DNA of 64,000 nt from Edaphobacter modestus (lineage in GTDB: Bacteria; Acidobacteriota; Terriglobia; Terriglobales; Acidobacteriaceae): contig NZ_SHKW01000001.1 of NCBI RefSeq assembly GCF_004217555.1, forward strand, positions 372,001 to 436,000, written 5' to 3'. A model generated the notes under the pieces. The model was not told the DNA's origin, searched no databases, and saw nothing but the letters and a program-made list of their open reading frames with translations. A program made the position numbers and the translations under genes. Each line of letters starts with the position of its first letter. Positions within the stretch are counted from its first letter, which is position 1. Positions 33,978 to 42,469 of the stretch are shown piece by piece.

Positions 33978-35357
33978 ATGTCCCATTCGTTTTCCAGAGT
34001 TACGCGATCCATCGCCTCCTGTTGTGCGGTGTTATCGCTTGCCGCAGCCTCCGTCCATGCCTTCGCTCAGGCACCTAACCTGGCCTACGATCTCATCCTT
34101 CAGAACGGCCACGTCATCGACGACAAGAACCACGTCGACTCGGTGATGGACGTCGCCATCAAAGACGGAAAGATCGCTAAGGTCGCGCCCCACATCGCGA
34201 CATCCGACGCGCTCAAGACCATCAACGTCAAGGGCCTCTACGTTACCCCCGGCCTCATCGACATCCACGTTCACGTTTATAGCGGAACGGGCGAACGTGG
34301 CTCCTACGCAGGGGACAACAGCGTTCCCCCGGATGGCTTTACCTTCCGCGTCGGCGTCACCACCGTCGTCGATGCCGGCTGCTCCGGCTGGAAGAACTTC
34401 GAGGACTTCAAGCAGCGCATCATCGACCGTTCGAAGACGCGTGTGCTCGCCATGCTCAATATCGTTGGCTCTGGAATGCGTGGCGACAAGTACGAGCAAA
34501 ACCTCGCCGATATGGATGGCGAGGCCACGGCAAAGATGGCCCTCAAGTATCCGGATACGATCGTCGGTATCAAGACAGCCCACTTCGCCGGCCCTGAGTG
34601 GAAGCCTGTCGAGCAGGCCGTCATCGCCGGAACCAAAGCCAATATCCCCGTCATGGTCGACTTTGGCGTCGACCGGCCCACCCGCCCGCTCTACGACCTG
34701 CTGAACAAGAAACTGCGCCCCGGGGACATCTACACCCACATGTACTCCGGTCTGCGCCAGGAGCAGGACCCCGTCACCAAGGGACCCAGCAAGGCCTTCA
34801 TCGACGGCCGCAAGCGTGGCATCTTCTTTGACGCCGGCACTGGCGGCGGCAGCTTCAAGTTCTCGCTCGCCGTTCCCATGGTGAAGGATGGCTTCATCCC
34901 CGACTCCCTCTCGACCGACCTGCACATCGGCAGCATGAACGGCGCCACCAAGGACGAGCTCAACGTCGCGAGCAAGATGATGGCAGTCGGGATCACGCTG
35001 CAGCAGGCCGTCGCCGAGATGACCTCTCACCCGGCCCATGAGATCAAACGTGAAGACCTGGGTAACCTCTCTGTAGGCTCCGTAGCGGACGTCGCTGTCC
35101 TGCGTCTGGAGCAGGGGCAGTTCGGCTTCACCGATATGGTGAATGGCCGTCTCGATGGAACAAAGAAGCTCGTAGACGAAGTCACGATCAAGGGTGGAAA
35201 GATCGTCTATGACCTGAATGGAATCGAAGCCCGCAAGTGGGACGCAGCTCCCGATCCAAACGACGCCTACGCTTCTCGTTGGACGACCTTCGCTCCTCGC
35301 AATCCAGACATGCACGGAACCAAGCCCAGCGTTCCTGCAGACAACAGCCGCCACTAG
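33978..35357 (+). CDS. Exported amidohydrolase/deacetylase-family metallohydrolase, copy 2
   Basis: A 459-residue paralog of the 26343-27770 product, with signal peptide SIASCCAVLSLAAASVHAFA. Metal-site elements are HVH at His97/His99 (GLIDIHVHVY), Lys199 in TIVGIKTAHF, His254 in DIYTHMYSG and Asp in SLSTDLH. As in copy 1, the expected His position after the beta strand is Asp228 in PVMVDFG. The two copies share long blocks, such as DPGLID-type barrel starts, SYAGDNS and FDAGTGGGSF. ATG 33978 is set by GAGGAG at 33969-33974. The gene ends the second catabolic set before a bidirectional terminator. Confidence 0.86.
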   Translation: MSHSFSRVTRSIASCCAVLSLAAASVHAFAQAPNLAYDLILQNGHVIDDKNHVDSVMDVAIKDGKIAKVAPHIATSDALKTINVKGLYVTPGLIDIHVHVYSGTGERGSYAGDNSVPPDGFTFRVGVTTVVDAGCSGWKNFEDFKQRIIDRSKTRVLAMLNIVGSGMRGDKYEQNLADMDGEATAKMALKYPDTIVGIKTAHFAGPEWKPVEQAVIAGTKANIPVMVDFGVDRPTRPLYDLLNKKLRPGDIYTHMYSGLRQEQDPVTKGPSKAFIDGRKRGIFFDAGTGGGSFKFSLAVPMVKDGFIPDSLSTDLHIGSMNGATKDELNVASKMMAVGITLQQAVAEMTSHPAHEIKREDLGNLSVGSVADVAVLRLEQGQFGFTDMVNGRLDGTKKLVDEVTIKGGKIVYDLNGIEARKWDAAPDPNDAYASRWTTFAPRNPDMHGTKPSVPADNSRH

Positions 35358-35381
35358 CCCGTAAATACTCGTAGAAACAGA

Positions 35382-35412
35382 AAGGCGCTCAGAGAGATCT
35401 GAGCGCCTTCTT
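35382..35412. terminator. Bidirectional terminator between amidohydrolase 2 and lactonase 2
   Basis: A perfect 12-bp stem, AAGGCGCTCAGA (35382-35393) with TCTGAGCGCCTT (35398-35409), four-base loop, sits between convergent genes. It has AAA on one side and TTCTTC on the other, so it can serve both strands. Confidence 0.8.
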
Positions 35413-35430
35413 CATTGCCGAACCTGGCGT

Positions 35431-36585
35431 TTACAGGAACACGATGCACTGCGGCCGCGATATCGGAAAGCTCTTGCCCTCATTGGCCAGTTTTCCCGTC
35501 TTGCTGTCGCGAGCGAAGACCGAAAGATTATCGGTAGCCTGATTGGCCACCAGCAGCCATTTTTCGGTAGGATCCAGCGCGATATGCCGCGGTGTCTTAC
35601 CCCCGCACGACGTCCGCTCCATCAGAGTGAGCTTGCCGTCGGTTGGCGAAATCGAAAACGAAACCATAAAGTCATCGAGGCGGTTCGCGACATACACAAA
35701 GCGCCCGGCCTTATCGATCGCGATCTCCGAGGGAGCCGACGGCCCCGTGTGCCCGTCAGCCACCGTCGAGATCAACTGCGCCGTCGTAAACACGCCCTTC
35801 TGCGCGTTCCAGTCCAGCACATTCACCGAGGAGCTGACTTCATTCACGCAGTAAGCCCACTTGCCGTTCCGATGAAACTGCAAAGCGCGCGGTCCCGATC
35901 CCGGCTCCGCCTTCCAGGCCGGAGGGTCCTGCGGCGTAAGCTTTGCCGTCGAAGCATCCAGATGGTAGATATGAATCTCATCCAGCCCAAGATCGTTCAC
36001 GAACAGATATTTATTGTCGGGCGAGACGGTGACGCGGTGCCCCCTCGGCCCGGTCTGCTGTGGCTTCGGCCCATGTCCGCTGTACTGGAAGAAAGAGACT
36101 GCATCGCTCAGCTTGCCCGTCTTGTCCACGGCAAAGGAGGCTGCACTCCCGCCCCCGTAATTCGCGGCAAACGCGCATCGTCCCGTATGATCCACGCTCA
36201 CATGGCACGTTCCCGGGCCGCCCGCTGCAACCTCGTTGATCTTCGTCAGCTTCACCGCTTTGCGATCGACCGCGAAGCTCGAAACGGCGCCGCTCTTCTT
36301 GCCCTCGAACTCATCCAGCTCGTTTGCAGCAAACAGGACCCTTTTATCCGGCGACAAGGCAAGATAAGTAGGACTGTCCGCGTCAACCGCAAGCCCCGTC
36401 TGAGTCAACTCGCCAGTCGCGGAGTTGAAGCTGTATGCATAGATTCCCTTGCTGCCCTTCGTCGTCTGGGTTCCTACAAAAAGCGATCTTGATCCTGCTG
36501 ATTCCGCAAACGAAGCCCACGGATGTGCTCCGAGAGTCGCCGCTGCAGAACCCTGAAGAAACCCACGCCTCGACATCCTCACCAT
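35431..36585 (-). CDS. Tat-exported lactonase-family beta-propeller protein, second copy
   Basis: A 384-residue paralog of the lactonase at 13208-14368. Twin-arginine leader MSRRGFLQGSAAATLGAHPW. Blades match closely in order: SPTYLALSPDKRVLFAANEL, GPGTCHVSVDHTGRCAFAANY, HRVTVSPDNKYLFVNDLGLD, RALQFHRNGKWAYCVNE, TPRHIALDPTEKWLLVANQ. The start is ATG 36585, with an in-frame ATG nine bases later. It is convergent with the second amidohydrolase and probably opens an aldonolactone in the periplasm. Confidence 0.88.
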   Translation of the reverse strand: MVRMSRRGFLQGSAAATLGAHPWASFAESAGSRSLFVGTQTTKGSKGIYAYSFNSATGELTQTGLAVDADSPTYLALSPDKRVLFAANELDEFEGKKSGAVSSFAVDRKAVKLTKINEVAAGGPGTCHVSVDHTGRCAFAANYGGGSAASFAVDKTGKLSDAVSFFQYSGHGPKPQQTGPRGHRVTVSPDNKYLFVNDLGLDEIHIYHLDASTAKLTPQDPPAWKAEPGSGPRALQFHRNGKWAYCVNEVSSSVNVLDWNAQKGVFTTAQLISTVADGHTGPSAPSEIAIDKAGRFVYVANRLDDFMVSFSISPTDGKLTLMERTSCGGKTPRHIALDPTEKWLLVANQATDNLSVFARDSKTGKLANEGKSFPISRPQCIVFL

Positions 36586-36621
36586 GCCCTTTTCTATCTC
36601 CTTGTGCTGGAACAGCCAAGG

Positions 36622-37758
36622 CTAACTGTAGAGCACAACCAGGCTGCTTGGCGAATTCACCTGCGCCACGACGTCCCCCGCACTCAACCTTCCTGTACCG
36701 GGATCGAGCTCCGCTCGCTGGATCAAGCCCTTGTTGCGGCTCACCCCCATCACGCTTCTTCCATCCGGCGCGATCTCGATCGCGTGCAGCTCGCCCATCG
36801 CTGCAACCTGCAGCCCCAGCGGCCGGGAGATTCCATCCCCACGGCTGCCCATGCCCCACGCAGCCACCCCGCCGCCGCGCTGGCAAGCATAGAGGAACCT
36901 CCCCGAAGGAGGTACCGCCATCGTCCCCGGCCCCTCCATCGCTCCGGCGATCGAAAGATGCTGCGTCGGCTCCGAAACCCTTCCTGCGGTCGCGTCATAC
37001 GGATGGCACGAGATCGCCTCGCCCTGCATCACGTACAGCCTCTCTCCCGCCGGATGCATCGCCACCTGCGACGCCCTGCATCCCGCGCTCAGTCCCGCCC
37101 GCGCATGCGCTCTAATCCCTTCGTCGCCCACGGAGAGTACATTCAGCCGGTCCGCTCCTCCGTCCACGCTTACGACGCGACCTGCGGTATCGAAGGCGAC
37201 CATCCGAGGCTGCGCTTGGCTACTTCCACTCTCCCGCTCGACCCCAATCTCCTTCAGCATGCTCGACACCCTGCCGAGGCTGCCGTCTTCACCGATCGGC
37301 AGCACGTTATAGGCTCCGCCGCCGCTCACCGCCACCACCAGGTTGCGGCCATCCGGAGTCACCGCCGCATGCCGGGGCATCGTGGCCGAAAGCGCAAGTT
37401 CCCGCCGGTTGAGCAGCGTGAGTCTCCCATCCTGCCCGATAGCAAAGGCCTCAATCGTTCCAACCGGCAAGCCTTTATGCGAATCCACTTCATTCACGGC
37501 ATACAAAAACCGTCTGCTCGGTGCCAAAGTCAGCGCGACCGGCCTGCTGCTCTCTACAACCTGCAGCTTCTCCCACCCTCGCCGAACCGCATACCCGTGA
37601 ATCCCTTCCTCCGCGCCGTCTTTGGCTGCCACATAAGCAAACGAAGCTGTGCTCGGCTTTCCCTCGGCTGCCAACAGGGGAGAACCCAGGGCCGCGGAAG
37701 CCAACGACGAGTAACCCATCCACTGCACAAACTCTCTGCGGCTCCAGCGCGTACTCAT
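36622..37758 (-). CDS. Tat-exported lactonase-fold beta-propeller protein, divergent member
   Basis: A 378-residue protein with Tat leader WSRREFVQWMGYSSLASAAL and a Pgl/lactonase-type seven-bladed propeller. Blade motifs include RPVALTLAPSRRFLYAVNEV, RHAAVTPDGRNLVVAVSGGG, SQVAMHPAGERLYVMQG and AIEIAPDGRSVMGVSRN. It is more divergent than the other two lactonases and may have another substrate or be a binding protein. It lies 36 bp upstream of, and in the same direction as, lactonase 2, so they probably form an operon. Confidence 0.83.
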   Translation of the reverse strand: MSTRWSRREFVQWMGYSSLASAALGSPLLAAEGKPSTASFAYVAAKDGAEEGIHGYAVRRGWEKLQVVESSRPVALTLAPSRRFLYAVNEVDSHKGLPVGTIEAFAIGQDGRLTLLNRRELALSATMPRHAAVTPDGRNLVVAVSGGGAYNVLPIGEDGSLGRVSSMLKEIGVERESGSSQAQPRMVAFDTAGRVVSVDGGADRLNVLSVGDEGIRAHARAGLSAGCRASQVAMHPAGERLYVMQGEAISCHPYDATAGRVSEPTQHLSIAGAMEGPGTMAVPPSGRFLYACQRGGGVAAWGMGSRGDGISRPLGLQVAAMGELHAIEIAPDGRSVMGVSRNKGLIQRAELDPGTGRLSAGDVVAQVNSPSSLVVLYS

Positions 37759-38025
37759 CTTGGTCGTCCCCCTCGTTCGAGATCCTGAAAATCATCGCTG
37801 CCATCGCTCACAGAGCAACAATCCGGCCAATGCAGCTTTGCGATCATCGTATACCGCCCTACCCGGATCGCACCTATGTCAAATGCTCTAGATGGCCTGC
37901 GAATCCCTAGGCCTGCCCCCGGCACATTAGAATAAAAGCAGTGGCCTCGCAATCGGTTACGCCGCAGCCCCTTCGCTGTCCGCGAGTCCACATTCGTGTG
38001 TGCGTAGCCGGAAAGGCACTCTCTC

Positions 38026-39060
38026 GTGAAGGCACTTGTAAAAAGCCGCAGCGAACGCGGTCTCTGGTTAGAAGACGTTCCCGAGCCCGAAATCGGAATC
38101 AACGACGTCAAAATCCGCGTCCTCTACACTGGAATCTGCGGAACCGATCTCCATATCTACGACTGGGACGCCTGGGCTCGCTCCACCATCCGCCCCGGCC
38201 TCGTCATCGGCCACGAGTTCGTCGGTGAGGTCGTTCAATTCGGCTCCAACGTTACCGATCTTGCCGTCGGTCAGCTCGTCAGTGGAGAGGGCCATGTCGT
38301 CTGCGGCCGCTGCCGTAACTGCCTCGCCGGCCGCCGCCATCTCTGCGCCCACACCCTCGGCGTAGGCGTCAATCGCGATGGAGCCTTCGCCGAATACGTC
38401 GTCCTGCCCATGTCCAACATCTGGCAGCACGCCCCCGGCATCAAGCACGAGATCGCCGCCATCTTCGACCCTCTCGGCAACGCCGTGCACACCGCGCTCG
38501 CCTTTCCCATCCTCGGCGAAGACGTCCTTGTCACCGGAGCCGGCCCCATCGGCATCATGGCTGCAGCCGTCGCCCGCCACGCCGGCGCCCGTTTCGTCGT
38601 TATCTCCGACCCCAACCAGTACCGCCGCGATCTCGCCACCAAGGTCGGCGTCACCCTTGCTGTCGATCCCCGCGCCACCCCACTCAAACAAATTCAGCAG
38701 CAGCTCCACATGCAGGAAGGCTTCGACGTCGGCCTCGAAATGTCTGGCAATCCCGCCGCCTTCCGCGAGATGCTCAGCAATATGAGCCATGGCGCAAAGA
38801 TCGCCATGCTCGGCATCCCCTCCGAAGACATCTCCATCGACTGGAACCAGGTCGTCTTCAACCAGCTCACCATCCGCGGCATCTATGGCCGTGAGATGTA
38901 CGAGACCTGGTACAAGATGACCGTCATGCTCCAGAGCGGCCTCGACATCTCCGGCGTCATCACTCACCGCCTCAACTGGCGCGATTACGAGCAGGGCTTC
39001 GACGCCATGCGCGCCGGCAACTCCGGAAAGGTGATCCTCGACTGGCGCGATGTAGCATAG
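38026..39060 (+). CDS. tdh: L-threonine 3-dehydrogenase (zinc MDR family)
   Basis: A 344-residue medium-chain dehydrogenase. The catalytic-zinc Cys38 lies in [16 protein letters not shown], a signature of threonine dehydrogenases. The proton-relay/zinc segment is GHEFVGEVV, the structural-zinc cysteines are in [15 protein letters not shown], and the NAD loop is [14 protein letters not shown]. The enzyme oxidises L-threonine to 2-amino-3-oxobutyrate. No kbl (glycine C-acetyltransferase) gene is adjacent, which leaves room for a related polyol or sugar-acid substrate. The start is GTG 38026. The 267 bp upstream, shared with the divergent lactonase, contain no gene. Confidence 0.85.
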   Translation: MKALVKSRSERGLWLEDVPEPEIGINDVKIRVLYTGICGTDLHIYDWDAWARSTIRPGLVIGHEFVGEVVQFGSNVTDLAVGQLVSGEGHVVCGRCRNCLAGRRHLCAHTLGVGVNRDGAFAEYVVLPMSNIWQHAPGIKHEIAAIFDPLGNAVHTALAFPILGEDVLVTGAGPIGIMAAAVARHAGARFVVISDPNQYRRDLATKVGVTLAVDPRATPLKQIQQQLHMQEGFDVGLEMSGNPAAFREMLSNMSHGAKIAMLGIPSEDISIDWNQVVFNQLTIRGIYGREMYETWYKMTVMLQSGLDISGVITHRLNWRDYEQGFDAMRAGNSGKVILDWRDVA

Positions 39061-39070
39061 CGCCAGTCGA
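39038..39070. terminator. Perfect 11-bp hairpin overlapping the tdh stop codon
   Basis: TCGACTGGCGC (39038-39048) and GCGCCAGTCGA (39060-39070) form a perfect stem around an 11-base loop that includes the end of tdh. It lies between convergent genes and can fold on both strands. No T-run is present. Confidence 0.5.
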
Positions 39071-39078
39071 GAGCCGTT

Positions 39079-39963
39079 CTATACCTTCAGATTCTTGAGG
39101 TAGTTCGCATCGGTCTTCAGTGATTCCATGTAAGGCATGTCGAAGGCCTCCTGCTCGACGAAGATGTGCTTTAGCTTCTGCGTCTTCGCGGCTTGCTGGA
39201 ATATCGGACGGTAGTCGATATCTCCCAGGCCAAGCTCCGTCACCTTCGCCTCGCCACCTCCGGCGGGCTTCAGCTTGAAGTCCTTCACATGCAGCATCGA
39301 AAATCGATTCGGATGGTCACGCATCAGATCCACCGGGTTATGCCCCGCGACCATCGCCCAGCCGCAATCCAGCTCCAGCGTCACCTTCGCCGGGTCGGTA
39401 AGCTTCAGCAGCTCTGTGTACGGAACCCCACCATCCAGTTGATCGAACTCGTGAATGTGATTGTGATAGCCAAAGGTGATGCCCGCAGCTTTTGTCTTCT
39501 CGCCCATCTCATTGAACTGCCCCGAAATCCAGCGCCAGTCTTCAATGGTCATCGCGCGCGGCTTGCCACCCTCGCCCGGAGTCGGGTCCTTCGGTCCGGG
39601 GCTTGAGCAGATCATGTATCCAACGCCCAGCTCCTTATTGAACGCAAGAATCTCGTCGAACTTCTTGCGAAGATCGCCAAAGGGATGGTGCGAGCTGACG
39701 CAGTGCAACTTCGCCTTCTGCATCGCCTGCTTCACCTCTGCCGCGCTCCGGTTGTAGAAGCCTGCGGCCTCCACCTCGGTAAAACCGGCGCTGGCGACCT
39801 CGGCCAGCGTGGCGTCATAGTCCTTTGCCAGTTGCTGCCGAACCGAGTAGAGCTGGATTCCCAGCGGAAGGTTAAGTGGAGTTGCATACGAGACAGTACT
39901 TCCCCAGGCTGCATAAGCAGCAGCGGCGGAAGCGCTGCCAAGAAATTTTCTTCGCGAGATCAT
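39079..39963 (-). CDS. Tat-exported sugar phosphate isomerase/epimerase-like TIM barrel
   Basis: A 294-residue protein. The Tat leader ISRRKFLGSASAAAAYAAWG is followed by a xylose-isomerase-like AP-endonuclease 2 barrel: PLGIQLYSVRQQLAKDYDAT, EVASAGFTEVEAAGFYNRS, GYHNHIHEFDQL with metal-site His, LELDCGWAMVAGHNPVDL and MLHVKDFK. Members act as sugar isomerases, epimerases or 3-keto-glycoside enzymes. Export suggests work on a periplasmic sugar. I use ATG 39963, which has GGAG upstream and opens directly into the leader, not the longer reading to 40110. Confidence 0.85.
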   Translation of the reverse strand: MISRRKFLGSASAAAAYAAWGSTVSYATPLNLPLGIQLYSVRQQLAKDYDATLAEVASAGFTEVEAAGFYNRSAAEVKQAMQKAKLHCVSSHHPFGDLRKKFDEILAFNKELGVGYMICSSPGPKDPTPGEGGKPRAMTIEDWRWISGQFNEMGEKTKAAGITFGYHNHIHEFDQLDGGVPYTELLKLTDPAKVTLELDCGWAMVAGHNPVDLMRDHPNRFSMLHVKDFKLKPAGGGEAKVTELGLGDIDYRPIFQQAAKTQKLKHIFVEQEAFDMPYMESLKTDANYLKNLKV

Positions 39964-40052
39964 CCAGGCTCCTTTTACGTGCAAAGGAATTATCTTCGAA
40001 AAATCGTCTGATGTCCTTTCGGTCGTAAAAATCCCGCTGCAATGGCATAACG

Positions 40053-40889
40053 TTATGTGCCGTGTGGCGTCTCCCGTTTCGATAACCACCAGTTCGCGCC
40101 CGCACACCATGCTGTCTCATCCGGCGAACGATCTCTTCGCAACGAACGGACCTCTCCCGCATGACCCTTGCTGAAGCAGATAGCCAATCTCCTCGCCATC
40201 GCCTCATCCCTCGCCCCCGCACATCCCACAAACTTCGCCCCGCATAAGAATCTCGCCGCATATCCCTCCACCAACCGTGTAACCAGCAGCATCCCTCCGT
40301 ACCCCTCGTCCGGAGTCAGTGGAAACAGCAGTCTGCCGTCAACCCGCACAGCGTCCAGCCAAACGTCCAGAGGGTCCGTCGCCCCTGCATTCACATAAAG
40401 CACATCGCACATCGGCAACGGTCCTATCGTGCCCGACGCTGAATGTACTGTCACCCACGCCATCTCGCTCAGGTTCTCTGCTGCCTTCCACGCCAGATCG
40501 CTCTCGATCTCATACGCGTCCACTCGGCCCTCGCGGCCAGTCAACTGCGCCAGCATCGACGTGTAATACCCTGTACCCGCTCCAACATGCACGACGGTCT
40601 CTCTATGCTCCACACGCAATGCCGCGAAGCACAGCGCATGCAGGCTTGGTTGCCCATTGTTGATCGCTGCCTCTCCCTTAATCTGAACCAGAACATCCTG
40701 GTACAGCAGTACAGGATCGTCGACCAGCGTGCCTTCGCCCTCGCTCGCAAAGATCCGCCACGGCGGCGGGCCCAGAAACGTCTCGCGTGGCGTCCTCGCA
40801 AATACCCGCGCAATCTCGTCGTTTTCAGGAAGGCCCGCTTTTTTAGCCATCTGTCTCCCAAAGCTCAGTCCGTGCTCCGCGAGATCCAT
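40053..40889 (-). CDS. Protein-L-isoaspartate methyltransferase-like SAM methyltransferase
   Basis: A 278-residue Rossmann methyltransferase of the PIMT group. The N-terminal part ARVFARTPRETFLGPPPW resembles the substrate-binding helix region of PIMT; motif I is VVHVGAGTGYYTSMLAQLTG, with the acidic end of the next strand in DAYEIESDL. The C-terminal half is divergent and lacks clear family motifs. I use the start MDLAEHGLSFG at 40889. True repair activity on isoaspartyl peptides is uncertain. Confidence 0.78.
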   Translation of the reverse strand: MDLAEHGLSFGRQMAKKAGLPENDEIARVFARTPRETFLGPPPWRIFASEGEGTLVDDPVLLYQDVLVQIKGEAAINNGQPSLHALCFAALRVEHRETVVHVGAGTGYYTSMLAQLTGREGRVDAYEIESDLAWKAAENLSEMAWVTVHSASGTIGPLPMCDVLYVNAGATDPLDVWLDAVRVDGRLLFPLTPDEGYGGMLLVTRLVEGYAARFLCGAKFVGCAGARDEAMARRLAICFSKGHAGEVRSLRRDRSPDETAWCAGANWWLSKRETPHGT

Positions 40890-41078
40890 CTCTCGTCCTC
40901 TGGTGGATGAGACGCTTTCTCTCGACGCTATGGACCGGAATGCGGTCCGCTCCGCCCAAATTGAACTGGCTACGTCCAAAGCAGGCGGGTACAATCTCGA
41001 CCAGTCCCTTTACCCAGTCTTTCGGCCCGTGCTTTTTGTCCAACACAAAGAACGATTTGCATGGATACGAGGTTAAAT

Positions 41079-41504
41079 ATGAGACTAGGAACACTTACTT
41101 TAGCGGGGTGTCTGCTTAGCAGCACCTTGGTTGCAGTTGCCGCCGACCGCAACTGGCAGACTGGAACCCTCACCGCGACCGAACGCCAGAAAATTCGTCA
41201 GGGAAGCACCATGACAACGAACAGCGACAGCTCCGCCAAGGATCGCGGCAATGGCAGCGACTACTCTCAGAACAGCACTACCACCAAGACCGATAACTAC
41301 GAGAACTATCAGGTCTATACCATCCAGAGCGGAGACACGATCTACACCGCCAGCGAACATCTGCTCTTTCCATGGTCGAAACCGGCAGGTATCACCCTTG
41401 GAAAGCCGATGAAATTTGCCGTCGAAAAGGGATCGATGTACATCCTCGACGACGATGGAAAACAACATAAGGCGACCGTTACAGGAACCGCGTTGAAACA
41501 GTGA
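41079..41504 (+). CDS. Small secreted protein of unknown function
   Basis: A 141-residue protein with signal peptide MRLGTLTLAGCLLSSTLVAVA. The mature part has a Ser/Thr/Asn-rich low-complexity stretch at about 45-80, then a compact C-terminal part (YQVYTIQSGDTIYTASEHLL, KFAVEKGSMYILDDDGK). ATG 41079 has GAGG upstream; ATG 41061 is an alternative. I do not recognise the family. It stands alone between a divergent methyltransferase and the AIM24 gene. Confidence 0.7.
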   Translation: MRLGTLTLAGCLLSSTLVAVAADRNWQTGTLTATERQKIRQGSTMTTNSDSSAKDRGNGSDYSQNSTTTKTDNYENYQVYTIQSGDTIYTASEHLLFPWSKPAGITLGKPMKFAVEKGSMYILDDDGKQHKATVTGTALKQ

Positions 41505-41553
41505 TTTCCACAGTTTTTCTTGACACGCCTGATAATCTTAATTCAGAAGATGG

Positions 41554-41583
41554 ACTGAGCCCGGCAACTTTGCCGGGCTCAGT
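41554..41583 (+). terminator. Perfect 14-bp hairpin after the small secreted protein gene
   Basis: ACTGAGCCCGGCAA (41554-41567) pairs with 41570-41583 over a two-base loop, about 50 bp after the stop. No T-run follows. It may terminate the 41079 gene or insulate the AIM24 gene. Confidence 0.6.
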
Positions 41584-41702
41584 CGCTTAACCCAGGTTAT
41601 CCTGAGGTCCGGACCTAAGTGGTTTCGTTGGAAGATTTTGCACCGTTTTGACGGGGAGGGGCCTCTCACGACCTTCCCCAGAACAACGGGAGAGAGACGC
41701 AA

Positions 41703-42458
41703 ATGCAGCACAGAATCCTCGGCACCACCATGCCTGTTCTTGAGTTCGCGCTGGATCACAAGGATGCCGTCATCTCCGAGGCCGGCGAGCTCTCCTGGAT
41801 GAGCCAGTCCATCCAGATGTCCACCCACACCCAGCATGCCGGTGGCGGAGGGTTTCTTGGAGTGCTCAAGCGGGTCGCCGGCGGCGGCACCCTCTTCATG
41901 ACCGAGTACCGCGCTTACGGGGCCCCTGGCACGGTGGCCTTTGCCACACGCGTCCCCGGCCACATCGTTCCCGTAGAGGTCGCGCAGGGACACGAGTACA
42001 TGGTTCATCGCCACGGCTTCCTCTGCGCCACCGCGGGCATCGTCCTCGGAGTCGGCTTCCAGCAGTCACTCGGCGCTGGAATCTTCGGCGGCGACGGCTT
42101 CCTGCTCCAGAAGGTCTCCGGGCAGGGATTAGCCTGGCTCGAGCTCTCAGGAGAGGTCATCGTCAAGGACCTCGCACCGGGCGAGACCCTGCGCGTCCAT
42201 CCTGGGCACGTTGGAGCCTTCCATGCCAACGTCTCGTTTCAGATTCAGCGCGTGCCCGGCATCCGCAACCTGATCTTCGGTGGTGATGGAATCTTTCTCG
42301 CCGCCCTCACAGGTCCCGGGCGCGTCTGGCTTCAGACCCTGCCCATCCAGCGCCTCGCCCATCAGCTTCAGGAGTACATGAAGGTCGAGCGCGTAGAGCG
42401 GAACACCGAATCTGGTGTCATCGGAGGGGTCATCGGCTCCGTCCTGAAAGGACTGTAG
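41703..42458 (+). CDS. AIM24/TIGR00266-family protein
   Basis: A 251-residue protein of the AIM24 family, which has a TRAP-like beta fold. Recognisable parts are PVLEFALDHKDAVISEAGEL, SWMSQSIQMSTHTQ, the Gly-rich GGGGFLGVLKRVAGGGTLFM, and FLAALTGPGRVWLQTLPIQ. The biochemical role is unknown. The C-terminal tail has Gly-Val repeats (SGVIGGVIGSVLKGL). It is convergent with a DoxX gene. Confidence 0.88.
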   Translation: MQHRILGTTMPVLEFALDHKDAVISEAGELSWMSQSIQMSTHTQHAGGGGFLGVLKRVAGGGTLFMTEYRAYGAPGTVAFATRVPGHIVPVEVAQGHEYMVHRHGFLCATAGIVLGVGFQQSLGAGIFGGDGFLLQKVSGQGLAWLELSGEVIVKDLAPGETLRVHPGHVGAFHANVSFQIQRVPGIRNLIFGGDGIFLAALTGPGRVWLQTLPIQRLAHQLQEYMKVERVERNTESGVIGGVIGSVLKGL

Positions 42459-42469
42459 CGGAAGATCAC

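Noticed and set aside
34032..35354. 440-codon leftward open frame opposite amidohydrolase 2
   Set aside because: It is an antisense artefact of codon bias over a well-supported gene.
36523..37788. 421-codon rightward open frame opposite lactonase 3
   Set aside because: Low-complexity Arg/His/Pro-rich translation without domain; the minus-strand propeller protein is clear.
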